Shown: positions 16,693 through 25,562 of the stretch, in pieces
Layout of the letters: the number at the start of each line of letters is the position of its first letter
Numbering within the stretch: position 1 is the stretch's first letter
Assembly: GCF_000350485.1 (NCBI RefSeq)
Contig: NZ_AORV01000026.1
Location: forward strand, 310,001-374,000
Source: Ruminiclostridium cellobioparum subsp. termitidis CT1112
GTDB lineage: Bacteria > Bacillota > Clostridia > Acetivibrionales > DSM-1351
Length of the DNA: 64,000 nt
Reading direction: 5' to 3'
Translations under genes and position numbers: made by a program
Notes under the pieces: model-generated
What the model saw: the letters and a program-made list of their open reading frames with translations, nothing else
Databases searched by the model: none
Told to the model about the DNA's origin: nothing

Positions 16693-17625
16693 ATGAAAAT
16701 ATTATTTTTGGGTCGCGGTGTTGTAGGAACGCTGTACGCCTGGGCGTTTGAAAATGCAGGCCATACCGTTGAGTTTTATGTTCGTGAAGGTAGAAAGGCA
16801 CAATATGGTTCACATGTAAACTTAGAAATATGGGATGCAAGGCAAAGCAAGAAAGACCGACTGGTCAAAGAAAAATGGCCTATTGTAGCACATGAAGAAA
16901 TAAGCGAAAATCACGACTATGACCTCATTTTTATGAGCGTCAATCCCGAGCAGGTATCAAGTGCGGTAAAATACCTTGCTCCTCGAGTTGGAAATGCAAC
17001 GGTTCTTTTTTTCAATAACTTTTGGCGAGACCCTCAATCAGCTGTTCAGCCCATTCCGCTCAGTCAAATTGTTTATGGCTTCCCCGGTGCCGGCGGCGGG
17101 TTTGAAGGAAACACTCTTTATGGGGGGCTTTATAAGACAGTTCAGTTTGGAACATTTGAACCCGAGCCAACCAAAAGAGATTTAGAGGTCCGCAAGCTTT
17201 TTGTTGGAGCAGGCTTTAAGATAATGGTTCAAAAGGATGTTAAAAGTTGGCTCTGGAATCACTTCGCATTCAACGCTGCAATGGAAGTCGAAGTATTAAA
17301 AAGCGGCAGTTTTGAAAAAGTAATATCTTCACGCGAAGCGCTCGATGGATTAGGCCGGAACTTGAAAGAAATGATCCCTGTTTTGAAAGCAAAGGGCTCA
17401 AAACTTGATTTTTTGACAAGTGTGTTGAGCGGCCTGCCGCCGAAAGTCGTTAGTTTTCTTATGAGTCACGTTGTTTTTTCTCCGAAAAGCATGTCCTATG
17501 CGCTTGTGGCGCATAACCACTTTAAAGTTGGCTATGCCGTACAGGAAGTTATTACAGATGCCAGAAAGTACGGAATAAAGGCACCACGGCTTTACGATGT
17601 AGAAAGCTTAATTACAGAACAGTGA
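16693..17625 (+). CDS. Ketopantoate reductase-family protein (ApbA/PanE-like)
   Basis: A 310-residue NAD(P)H-dependent reductase. The Rossmann motif GRGVVGTLYAWAFENAG is at residues 8-24 and FMSVNPEQV lies at the end of the nucleotide-binding half. A C-terminal helical domain follows, with the family-typical Lys and Asn region (KSWLWNHFAFNAAMEVEVL). Length fits ketopantoate reductases. Its control by its own TetR gene, and the absence of other pantothenate genes nearby, suggest a stress- or xenobiotic-induced reductase rather than the housekeeping PanE. The start follows CAGGAGG. Confidence 0.8.
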   Translation: MKILFLGRGVVGTLYAWAFENAGHTVEFYVREGRKAQYGSHVNLEIWDARQSKKDRLVKEKWPIVAHEEISENHDYDLIFMSVNPEQVSSAVKYLAPRVGNATVLFFNNFWRDPQSAVQPIPLSQIVYGFPGAGGGFEGNTLYGGLYKTVQFGTFEPEPTKRDLEVRKLFVGAGFKIMVQKDVKSWLWNHFAFNAAMEVEVLKSGSFEKVISSREALDGLGRNLKEMIPVLKAKGSKLDFLTSVLSGLPPKVVSFLMSHVVFSPKSMSYALVAHNHFKVGYAVQEVITDARKYGIKAPRLYDVESLITEQ

Positions 17626-17792
17626 GCAGATCCAAGAAAAAAGGATAATGACGAAAAGACCTACCATCATAGAATAGTAACTACGACAGGAGGTTCTGTG
17701 ACACTGTAAGGATAGCATCCTCGGCAGTCATTTGAATAGGGTTGTCCTCCATTCGTTTTGATATCATACATTTAGATCCCTAAAAAGGGCAT

Positions 17793-17832
17793 AAAAAAAG
17801 CGGAGTATCTTCGTAAGAAAATACTCCCCGCT
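17793..17832 (-). terminator. Rho-independent terminator
   Basis: On the minus strand AGCGGGGAGTATTTTCTTACG folds back on AAGATACTCCGCT and is followed by TTTTTTT. It lies 17 bases after the stop codon of the 111-residue gene. Confidence 0.8.
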
Positions 17833-17848
17833 AAATTTCAGAGGTTAC

Positions 17849-18184
17849 TTATATTCCGTAATGGATCATAAATTTATGACGCTGCATCGCTTCCTCTATT
17901 TTTTTAGAAAGGGCCTGCAACTCTTTTCTGCCGGTTAAGTCAATTATTTTCTTAAATTCGAGCAGCGATGACGGCGGTATTAATGTTATGCCGTAATATA
18001 CGAGCCCGTTGCCCGGACGGAAAAGGGTGTGAATATAGGTTTCCAGTACACTTAATTCCCCGAGCAGGGGTTCAATGTAATCGTCGAGTATTGCAATGCA
18101 GCCATATTTTTCGGGGCAATATTCATCATACCTTTTATCTTGCTCCGGCTCCGTTTCAAAGATTCCAAACTCATGCTTTGCCAT
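17849..18184 (-). CDS. Small protein of unknown function
   Basis: A 111-residue protein I do not recognise. It is soluble-looking and acidic, with KYGCIAILDDYIEPLL, a central NGLVYYGITLIPP strand and a C-terminal helix of alternating charges (LQALSKKIEEAMQRHKF). GGTGATCG precedes the ATG. It follows two tiny overlapping ORFs on the same strand and is ended by a good terminator, so it is the last gene of a small operon downstream of the AlbA_2 gene. Confidence 0.55.
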   Translation of the reverse strand: MAKHEFGIFETEPEQDKRYDEYCPEKYGCIAILDDYIEPLLGELSVLETYIHTLFRPGNGLVYYGITLIPPSSLLEFKKIIDLTGRKELQALSKKIEEAMQRHKFMIHYGI

Positions 18185-18193
18185 TCGATCACC

Positions 18194-18352
18194 TTATATA
18201 CCATCGCCTGTCGGCGAGGTTCTCTGTGTTATGATTGTGTCTTCTCCGTATTTCGTATATATGCCGTTTTCTTGCCTGATGGCTGATACCAAGCTCATGA
18301 TACCATTGCAGAACAGTTCATCTGGTAATATACAGTAGATGAATTCTCTCAT
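18194..18352 (-). CDS. 52-residue ORF of unknown function
   Basis: A short frame, MREFIYCILPDELF...PTGDGI, ending 9 bases before the 111-residue gene. Its ATG overlaps the TGA of the preceding tiny ORF (ATGA overlap), and its stop is followed by GGTGATCG for the next gene. The tight packing suggests that it is translated. No homologue is recognised. Confidence 0.45.
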   Translation of the reverse strand: MREFIYCILPDELFCNGIMSLVSAIRQENGIYTKYGEDTIITQRTSPTGDGI

Positions 18353-18507
18353 ATGCGCACTCTCTTTCTGCACATCAGATCGTCTTTTTGCATAATTTTA
18401 TATGCGTTTTGTGCAGAACCTGCAAATTTATTCATCTTAATCCCTAAGTTTTGATACATACAGGCATAGCCGTAGCTATGGACACCTCCGGTTGATGCAG
18501 GCAGCAT
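18349..18507 (-). CDS. 52-residue ORF, possibly a gene remnant
   Basis: The frame begins at 18507 (MLPASTGGVHSYG), 23 bases after the AlbA_2 gene stop, and ends with a basic tail (MCRKRVRI). The TGA overlaps the next ATG. The ribosome binding site is weak. It could be the surviving C-terminal end of a larger protein, because the in-frame sequence upstream of the ATG has no stop for several codons. Confidence 0.35.
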   Translation of the reverse strand: MLPASTGGVHSYGYACMYQNLGIKMNKFAGSAQNAYKIMQKDDLMCRKRVRI

Positions 18508-18530
18508 TTTATGGCACAGAGGTTTTCTTT

Positions 18531-19835
18531 CTAAATATTAGAATCCTTTCGTTTCACCTCATACCTTGTCAGCCTGCCATTGCCGACTTTTATGATAAGC
18601 CCTCTTTCCTGCATTTCTTTGAGCATATTAATGGCATGCGTCATACCGCTCCCCAAAGCTTCTTCAACATCAGAGCGAGCAATTTCTTTTTGACCTTCAA
18701 ACAATCTGAGTATTGGCAGATACTTCTCCTCTTCTGCCCTTAAAGCTTGAGCATGAATATTAGGAAGGACTACTTTGAATGCGCCTTCAACATTTTCAAA
18801 CTCAGGCCGTACCGGTAACCCCTTGTAACAGCTTAGGATCTTACTAATACCTGTTCCGTATGCCTCAATGAGCTTCATTCTATAAAATAGGGCTGCAAGC
18901 TTTTCATTCCTGGTTTGTGATGCTCCAAGCATAGCTGCCTCTAAGGATAATCCTGAGACTAGTCCACCTAACGAGATAATCTCTAAACGGTCAGAATAAA
19001 GGTTTATAAACGTACTGCCACTAAAAGAGTAATCCCTGTGAACAATAGCATTCAGCAATGCTTCACGAACGGCATCTTCGGGGTAATCTCTCTCATCTGT
19101 GCGCAATAAATCATGGAACGTAGCTTTTGTACCATTATAAAAATCAATGGTTTTATAGGCATCTGTAAGCTGGGCAAAAAGAGAACCACCAAGCTCTTTT
19201 CTATCTTTAAATACTAATTTATCTGTACCTTGAAAAATCGCAAATTTGATAGAATGTTTGCATTGGTCTGAAACAAGCAGCCCCATATTTGTGTAAATAT
19301 TATCAGAAGATAGAATGCCTAAGTTTTTCATTTGTACTTCTGTAAATTCTAATCCTCTTCTTTTGAATTCCTCATTTAGTGTATTAAAAGTCAACTCTTG
19401 AGTCAGAGAACGATTTGCCTCAAAGGAATCACCATCTGTCATTTTTATCATCATGCGGATTGCATCTTCTGACGCTGGTGCGGATGTTGTTCCACTCCTA
19501 ACATAGACACCTGTTGGTTTCAGTCCTTTATCTGACAGGTAATATGGCTTTTTTGTGCCCTGGCTGACAGTAAGCTTAATAAAAAACTTGCTATCTTCTC
19601 TCATTAACTCTATATTAATAAACATAGAGATATCTGGTCTGATACTGTCTCTTAATGAGTTAGATATCTGCTGCATAACAAAGTCGGCATTATCGAGACC
19701 AACAATTTCTCCGCTGTCGTCTACACCAATATAGATTGTACCGCCGTTTGTATTTGCAAAGGCAACAATTTCTTTCTTTAGATCAGATGTATAGACTTGC
19801 TTTAATTCAACTGTTTCACTCTCAAATAACTTCAT
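18531..19835 (-). CDS. AlbA_2 (Schlafen-like) ATP-binding protein
   Basis: This ~434-residue protein starts with an AlbA_2 domain (ESETVELKQVYTSDLKKEIVAFANTNGGTIYIGVDDSGEIVGLD). A GHKL-like ATP-binding region follows (REALLNAIVHRDYSFSGSTFINLYSDRLEIISLGGLVSGLS). A C-terminal winged helix ends it (IARSDVEEALGSGMTHAINMLKEM). Such proteins are predicted regulators or nucleic-acid-binding proteins related to Schlafens. I use the ATG at 19835 after AAGGAG; the frame continues upstream to 19913 without support. Confidence 0.8.
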   Translation of the reverse strand: MKLFESETVELKQVYTSDLKKEIVAFANTNGGTIYIGVDDSGEIVGLDNADFVMQQISNSLRDSIRPDISMFINIELMREDSKFFIKLTVSQGTKKPYYLSDKGLKPTGVYVRSGTTSAPASEDAIRMMIKMTDGDSFEANRSLTQELTFNTLNEEFKRRGLEFTEVQMKNLGILSSDNIYTNMGLLVSDQCKHSIKFAIFQGTDKLVFKDRKELGGSLFAQLTDAYKTIDFYNGTKATFHDLLRTDERDYPEDAVREALLNAIVHRDYSFSGSTFINLYSDRLEIISLGGLVSGLSLEAAMLGASQTRNEKLAALFYRMKLIEAYGTGISKILSCYKGLPVRPEFENVEGAFKVVLPNIHAQALRAEEEKYLPILRLFEGQKEIARSDVEEALGSGMTHAINMLKEMQERGLIIKVGNGRLTRYEVKRKDSNI

Positions 19836-20581
19836 AATACCGCTCCTTCTATCAGTTACTATCACTTCTAACACGATAGTAACACAACGAGTGGTAGAAA
19901 GCAAGAATAACATCCTGACAGCTTACGACAAGGGAATACTCTCATTATCTTTTATAATAATACAATATTTAATGCAATAAAGCGGAGCACTACATCTGTA
20001 TAAAATGCAAAGTGAATCGACCTAGAATAGTTATTTTGGCACCAAATATCAAAAAAATTAACTAAAGACTTCTTTATCTCTTCACTCATAAAAGTTGATA
20101 AGTTAAAGGGCTTTGTATTGCAAAAGTGGAGAGCCACTGAACTGCTTGTTGATGCTTTGCATGAAAAGCAATTTACACATATTTATTGTACTATTGAGAT
20201 GTATGATGATGTTTACAAAAGAACCCTTACCCCAAATGGTACTCTTCAAGAATTTGAGCAAAACAAAGACTATAGCACTAACTTTAGAAGAGTAGGGGGG
20301 CGGCATGCACTCTTTGTTTTTATAAGATTTTGCGGGGGCATGTGAGGCGGATGGAAGCTGCAGTAATTAACAGACAAGCACATTATTAAAGCCAATAAGC
20401 ATATTAAAATATCTTTTCCATTATATACTAATCCGTTTTAATTTTCTACGAATTTTGAACTTTTTATCATTTTTGCAAACCTGTTGAATAATTATAAAAT
20501 AAAAAAGCCGTTCAGGAATAAACTAATATCAATCAGTCCGCAGGCTATGATTTCCCAACTTTTCTCTCTCGAAATTGATAC
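19836..20581. other. Gene-poor gap with possible remnant
   Basis: No convincing complete gene is visible. A plus-strand frame at 20118-20345 (LLVDALHEKQFTHIYCTIEM and onward, ~75 residues from a TTG) is protein-like for about 55 residues, then becomes low-complexity. It lacks a ribosome binding site and may be a leftover of a decayed gene. Confidence 0.3.
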
Positions 20582-21091
20582 TCATACTGCTTGCTTCTTT
20601 TGTACAATACCATTTATGCTTACATATTCGTAAACTTCCTTATCAAATAATAAAATTGAATATTTTATATAGCTTTTTTCAGGTAGATATGAAATAAGAC
20701 ATCCGAAATCAAACTTATATGGGCGTCTTAACAAAGCTTGTATCTTTTGAATGTCATGTTTCGATTTATAAGTCTTTTTTGCTTCAATGGCCAAAAAATT
20801 GCATTTATTACTCCCTCTTTTATGCACAATAATGTCTGGACGGATTGACATCTGTTCACCATTTATTTCTACATATTTAGGGGCGTTGCAATTTTTGTTG
20901 TATTCGATATCCACATGAAAATTATCGATGTTGCGTCTTGTTATTTCTTTTTCAATATGTATAGCCAGCTTGTGATTAATGCACTCTTCCTTTAATTTTT
21001 TATGTAACAAATAATTGTCATGTTTAACAAGCTCAGTTAACACCTTCTCAATAATTTCTTGAATGGTTTCTATGCTTACTTTGTTCTCCAT
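20582..21091 (-). CDS. PD-(D/E)XK nuclease-like protein
   Basis: This ~169-residue protein has a nuclease-fold signature: RPDIIVHKRGSNKCNFLAIEAKK gives the Asp followed ~17 residues later by E-x-K, as in restriction-type endonucleases. The N-terminal half is helical. I start at 21091 (MENKVS) because GGAGG lies 12 bases upstream; the TTG at 21103 abuts that site. It is the first of three minus-strand nuclease-like genes (20.6-24.1 kb), so it may belong to a small restriction-type island. No methyltransferase is nearby. Confidence 0.65.
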   Translation of the reverse strand: MENKVSIETIQEIIEKVLTELVKHDNYLLHKKLKEECINHKLAIHIEKEITRRNIDNFHVDIEYNKNCNAPKYVEINGEQMSIRPDIIVHKRGSNKCNFLAIEAKKTYKSKHDIQKIQALLRRPYKFDFGCLISYLPEKSYIKYSILLFDKEVYEYVSINGIVQKKQAV

Positions 21092-21415
21092 AGTGTCTAT
21101 CAACCTCCATCCTAAAATCGGAGTGTAAGTAACTGCCTACTATAAGAAATAAAATATATTACTATCAATGTATCTTTCATATATTTGATCTCAAATCTAG
21201 TGAAACCCACATATTTAGTTCTATATACTCAATCAAATACTTCCCAAATGCTTTATTGAAAGCTTTATCAATTTCCGCTTCTGAAAAACCACCAGATAAC
21301 CTCAATATCCCATTCCGCTCCAGCCGGAGAATGATGAAAAAATTCTTTTTATTAATTCTTCAGAAATTATCATTTATTATAAGTTTCTTCTTACATAATA
21401 GGTTACAAAATCTAA

Positions 21416-22354
21416 TCATTTTTGGAGGAATTCTTTTATATTACTAAAGCATGCGTCAATGTTTCTGTTTATTTGAGTTCCTGTAATTACAACTAGCTGC
21501 CATCCTCTGTTTGCTGCAATTGTCCTTTTTATTGCATCATGATTCCTCTGCTCAACAGTTTTATGATATTCATGCCCATCAAGTTCAATCAATAGCTTTT
21601 TCTGTTTATGCCAGTTAATTATTGCGAAATCAAATCGAATATTCATTCGCTTAACTTCGTCAGTCGAAGGCCAATGTTCCAAGCTTTCTAACGCATACTC
21701 ATCTCTAAATTTGGAGCAATAATACATAACTCTGTCACCACAGACCTCGGGAATAAGTGCTGGTGCAAGCGGGTTCGAATAATACATATTTAACCAATAA
21801 TCATAAAAATTAATTTCTATTTCACTTTTGGATAATTCAATTAAAACACTCCCGAGATCTGTGTTGTATTTGCTTTTTAATTGCTGATTAACATGCTCCA
21901 TTGTCCAAGGTACTATAGTGCTTTTCTCAACAATATCAGCTTTCTCATAGTCAGACCCGTTCTTCAAACCGTAGTTTAAATCATAAAATTTCGTCGTATC
22001 CCATCTATATCCTAACCTAATCCTGTCGAACAGAGGAGCCTTCTTCCTTGCTAATACCTTATGCTTTTCATATTTCCTATTAAATTTGTCCATTAAATAT
22101 GTATTAGCATCGCTTGATACCATCCAAAGTTGTCCATCTTTATGAAGCGGAGCAATTTCTCCATCAATAAGCTCATAGTCACCATAACAGCCTCTCGAAT
22201 GCAGTTTCTTCAAATATGCAACAAAATCAGCACATAATTGTTCTGGTGTCCAAACAAGATGGTCTCTAACATAAGAGTCCATATATTTTGCGACCACACC
22301 ATTAATATGCATTTTTATCTTCGGTGGAAAATCTTCAAACTGTATTATTATCAC
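21416..22354 (-). CDS. DUF559-like endonuclease-fold protein
   Basis: A 312-residue protein whose last ~90 residues look like the very-short-patch-repair/DUF559 nuclease fold. They contain FAIINWHKQKKLLIELDGHEYH, then RNHDAIKRTIAANRGWQLVVITGTQI. The E/D-rich strand and H-x-x-R-D region match that family. The N-terminal ~200 residues are unrecognised. GTG start after GGAAG. It stands between two other nuclease-like genes. Confidence 0.65.
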   Translation of the reverse strand: MIIIQFEDFPPKIKMHINGVVAKYMDSYVRDHLVWTPEQLCADFVAYLKKLHSRGCYGDYELIDGEIAPLHKDGQLWMVSSDANTYLMDKFNRKYEKHKVLARKKAPLFDRIRLGYRWDTTKFYDLNYGLKNGSDYEKADIVEKSTIVPWTMEHVNQQLKSKYNTDLGSVLIELSKSEIEINFYDYWLNMYYSNPLAPALIPEVCGDRVMYYCSKFRDEYALESLEHWPSTDEVKRMNIRFDFAIINWHKQKKLLIELDGHEYHKTVEQRNHDAIKRTIAANRGWQLVVITGTQINRNIDACFSNIKEFLQK

Positions 22355-22457
22355 CTCGATACTTCCTTTGATTGACTAAACACAAAACAACGATAAGTAG
22401 GTTGTCTACTCACTTAAACAATTTAGCATTTTAGCAACTTATCAGTTTAAACGATTC

Positions 22458-24062
22458 TTAATTATCTTCAGGGAAAATAATTCTTGCTTTTACTCCTACC
22501 TGATCCAACAAATACAGTAGGGCACCACCATCTATTAATTCTATTGGTTTATCCTTTGAAAAATCATAAGCATCTTTCCCGTAATTGCTTGTTGTTACAA
22601 GAATACCTTTATTAGCACCTTCATTCATCATAGTGCCATATAAATCCCGCACAGCAGAAACCCCAACTGGATTTTTATATCTTTTAGCTTGAATAACAAC
22701 TTTGCCGCCCAAAACCGGTCTTGTATCAAATGCAATCGCATCAACTCCACCATCTTTTGTTGAACGGGTCTGTTTAGTATCAAGTCCCATCTTGCTGAAC
22801 AAATTAGCTACAAGATTTTCGAATTCAAAAGGATTTAAATCCATCAAATTAGGTCTGTTGTCAAGTTCAGTAAGTACATCCTGCTGGTCCACAAACCTCT
22901 TATCTACCATATCGAATTCAACAATTGGCTTTACCGGCTGCAATTCATCAGGCCGAGGTGATACTGTGGCTCCAAGGTTTCTTAAGCAGGCTTTCTTTTC
23001 AATCCTTTTCAAATCGATTTCCGAGAACCTTTCTTTTACTACCCTGATTGAAATTAAGAAAGGCTTAATATCCTTCCCCGTTGAAGGGTCAACAGTTTCA
23101 ACATATCCGTTGAATGTTACCAAATCAATAGCATTTCCTTGGTCGGCTTCAAACACCTCATGAATAGTTCTCAGACAAACAGCCGCTATAATATCTTGAT
23201 ACAACTCTTTTATTTCAGCTTGCTTTTTCTGCTTCCCCCCCACAGTATCTTTACTCTTGACATATTTATATTCCTGAATTGAAGGAATAGCTTCAACAGT
23301 AGGCAATTGATACTCGATTACCAATTCCTTTGAGTCATCGGCATAAGTGACTCTGAAATTTTGAGGAAATCCATCAGGGTATTGTGAGCGCTCCAAAACC
23401 ATTGAATTATATGAAATTACCGCAGTTATATCTTTATTTTTATACGCTCGTTCAAATTCATCTACCTCTTTACACCTTTGCTCTACCTTTAAATTCCACG
23501 CACTTTTTTCTTTTTCATATTCTTCCTTGTACTCGTCAAGTTTTTGTTTGCGCTCACTTTCTGCTGTTTCATATTTTACTTTTGCAGTATTAAAATTCTC
23601 CTCAGCCTGATTTTTTTCTTTATCATATCGCTTCTGCCACCCAGGAATTAACTTTTTAAAAAAACCAGGGCTTTTAACAAGTTTCATAAAATCTTTAAAC
23701 TTCGGTTCCCTGTTCGTGATCGTTAATGTAGGATGAGGGTTATACTTAGGACCTTCGTCATGTATTTTTAAAGAATCAAACGAAATTGTATCATTAACAG
23801 TCAAGGTATCCATCAATATATTAGATAAATCTGATATCCTTTCTTTTAAAACATCATTCATCTCGTCAACTTCATCAATCCTTGATTGCAAATACCTCTG
23901 TTTCTCTTCTTTTGCATTCAGCGCAGCTAGTCTAACTGCCTCACGTTTTGCTCTTTCGGCTTCTCGAATCTGCCTCTTTTGATCAGCTACAGCTAGCCTT
24001 TGTTGTCTTGCAGCTTCTCTGGCCATTGCATTTATAAGGGTTCCATATCCTCGCCTTCCCAT
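22458..24062 (-). CDS. Mrr-type restriction endonuclease with coiled-coil N-terminus
   Basis: A ~534-residue protein. The N-terminus is rich in Arg/Glu/Ala and predicted coiled coil (EAARQQRLAVADQKRQIREA), followed by a central alpha/beta region. The last ~120 residues are an Mrr catalytic domain: PFEFENLVANLFSKMGL, DGGVDAIAFD and VVIQAKRYKNPVG carry the E, D and Q/ExK positions, and SNYGKDAYDFSKDKPIELIDG closes the domain. Start chosen at 24062 (MGRRGYG) after GGGAGG. Mrr proteins cut modified DNA. It could act alone or with the two preceding nuclease-like genes. Confidence 0.8.
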   Translation of the reverse strand: MGRRGYGTLINAMAREAARQQRLAVADQKRQIREAERAKREAVRLAALNAKEEKQRYLQSRIDEVDEMNDVLKERISDLSNILMDTLTVNDTISFDSLKIHDEGPKYNPHPTLTITNREPKFKDFMKLVKSPGFFKKLIPGWQKRYDKEKNQAEENFNTAKVKYETAESERKQKLDEYKEEYEKEKSAWNLKVEQRCKEVDEFERAYKNKDITAVISYNSMVLERSQYPDGFPQNFRVTYADDSKELVIEYQLPTVEAIPSIQEYKYVKSKDTVGGKQKKQAEIKELYQDIIAAVCLRTIHEVFEADQGNAIDLVTFNGYVETVDPSTGKDIKPFLISIRVVKERFSEIDLKRIEKKACLRNLGATVSPRPDELQPVKPIVEFDMVDKRFVDQQDVLTELDNRPNLMDLNPFEFENLVANLFSKMGLDTKQTRSTKDGGVDAIAFDTRPVLGGKVVIQAKRYKNPVGVSAVRDLYGTMMNEGANKGILVTTSNYGKDAYDFSKDKPIELIDGGALLYLLDQVGVKARIIFPEDN

Positions 24063-24108
24063 TCCGTACCTCCCATAATGTAGCAAAAGGTTGTAAAATA
24101 CATCCATA

Positions 24109-24300
24109 TTATAACATATTCACTGTGATTTTTGTAAAAATATAGTTATCACAAAACTTTATCTCTTGTAATATTATGTATTTTTTTGTAAAATTGAAAG
24201 GTAAATTTGCAAACTGTAAATCATAAGGGGACAATAAATGAAGATTGATAAGACTAGCACTTTCTTTCTGTTCCTCTGTAAAATGAATGTATGTACCCAT
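24109..24300 (-). pseudogene. Fragment of an ICE CHC2/DUF3991-type protein (N-terminus)
   Basis: A very strong AAAGGAGG precedes the ATG at 24300. The first ~18 residues (MGTYIHFTEEQKESAS) resemble the conserved start of CHC2 zinc-finger/DUF3991-Toprim proteins of clostridial integrative elements. After that the frame is unrelated, low-complexity sequence. I read it as a truncated leftover of a conjugative element. No other gene is seen in 24301-24677. Confidence 0.4.
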
Positions 24301-24677
24301 AGACTACCTCCTTTACTGCTTTTTCTACCGATACGATGAAACGCGGTCCTTTTTACTGGGCGACGTTTCAAGTAGGGGGGGGTTATGCTTAGTTTTGAAT
24401 AATAGTGGTTCTTCATGAAATTAAATTTTTTCTCCATAAGTGATTCCTTTTGCATTTGAATTTTAGGGTAAAAAAATAACCCCTCGATTTGAGGGACATC
24501 CATTTCATTATTTATTTATGATTTAATTTTTGTAACTTTTGCCTAATTAATTCGTGTATCATCTGTATCTCATAAACCAATAACGCAAGTTAATTTTTGT
24601 GAGTAAAGAATATTTTAAGTATATTTTTAAGAAGACGGTTATCCATACAAAATTTTTATTTGAAGTTTATTGTTTAT

Positions 24678-25550
24678 TTAATTCTGATACTTACCTTCAA
24701 TCAAAATATATCCCATTGCTTGCGGTGCTGGAATAATTAATCCCAAAGTTCCATTATTAATGTAGAAATCATGTTTGTGAGTATTCTGATTGTAATTCTT
24801 TACATATTCTTCAACATATGAATTGTTTTCCTTTAAATTCTCAAAATTATTCTCAACAACCTTAAAATCTTTGTGTAGGTGGCTCTCTACAAAACTTTTA
24901 TCAATTTTAAAGAACTCAGATAAATCCATTATCCTTTCTTTGTTCAAATCAATTGTTACTGAATACGCTAAATTGTTTGCCTTTTGAGGGGATTTTATAA
25001 ATCCAGTAAAAAGAACACTTAATATTTCATTCGCCTCTATTATTCTATAATCAATGTTGTATTCTATATAATTTCTATTATTCATTACATCCCGTATATT
25101 AAGTACTTCTTTAAACAAAATATCATTTATACGCTCTTCTTTATCTATATCCTCTATATTATATAATTGTGGATAACAAATTGTTAAACTCTTTATCCAT
25201 TCCTTATTCCCTTCCGGTCTGGGCATATCTTCATTTTTTAGCACACTGGGAGCAACTCCATAATCTTTATTTGTTATATAATGTTTATGGTCAAAAGATG
25301 CTTTATTATCTTTCTGTGAAGGTTGTTTCTCTTTCATGTTTTGAGTAGACACAACCTCTTTTTTTGATGTACTTGATGAAACTTTTTCTAATAATTCTTT
25401 TGGTTCAGAAGATATGCCACTATTTTTTGTTGAAGACTCTATTCCGTTTTTAAAACTATCCTCGTCAATTACATTTTTATGTCCACAAGAAGTCAATGTA
25501 AATAAAGTAAACGATATTAAGATGATTTTAAGTAATAAATACTTTTTCAA
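24678..25550 (-). CDS. Lipoprotein, possible immunity partner of the upstream effector
   Basis: A 290-residue protein with a lipoprotein signal (MKKYLLLKIILISFTLFTLTSC, lipobox LTSC), a ~90-residue Ser/Lys-rich linker, and a C-terminal domain of ~170 residues. That domain (SVTIDLNKERIMDLSEFFKID and APQAMGYILIEG) resembles DUF3298/PdaC-like domains. It would be anchored on the outer face of the membrane. It lies 12 bases after the DUF4157-LysM-GH19-like gene. An immunity role against that muramidase-like protein is my inference from the pairing. Confidence 0.7.
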   Translation of the reverse strand: MKKYLLLKIILISFTLFTLTSCGHKNVIDEDSFKNGIESSTKNSGISSEPKELLEKVSSSTSKKEVVSTQNMKEKQPSQKDNKASFDHKHYITNKDYGVAPSVLKNEDMPRPEGNKEWIKSLTICYPQLYNIEDIDKEERINDILFKEVLNIRDVMNNRNYIEYNIDYRIIEANEILSVLFTGFIKSPQKANNLAYSVTIDLNKERIMDLSEFFKIDKSFVESHLHKDFKVVENNFENLKENNSYVEEYVKNYNQNTHKHDFYINNGTLGLIIPAPQAMGYILIEGKYQN

Positions 25551-25562
25551 TATATTCTCCTC

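Noticed and set aside
24174-24503. 109-residue minus-strand ORF
   Set aside because: It overlaps the CHC2-type fragment in another frame and contains no recognisable domain; no usable start signal.
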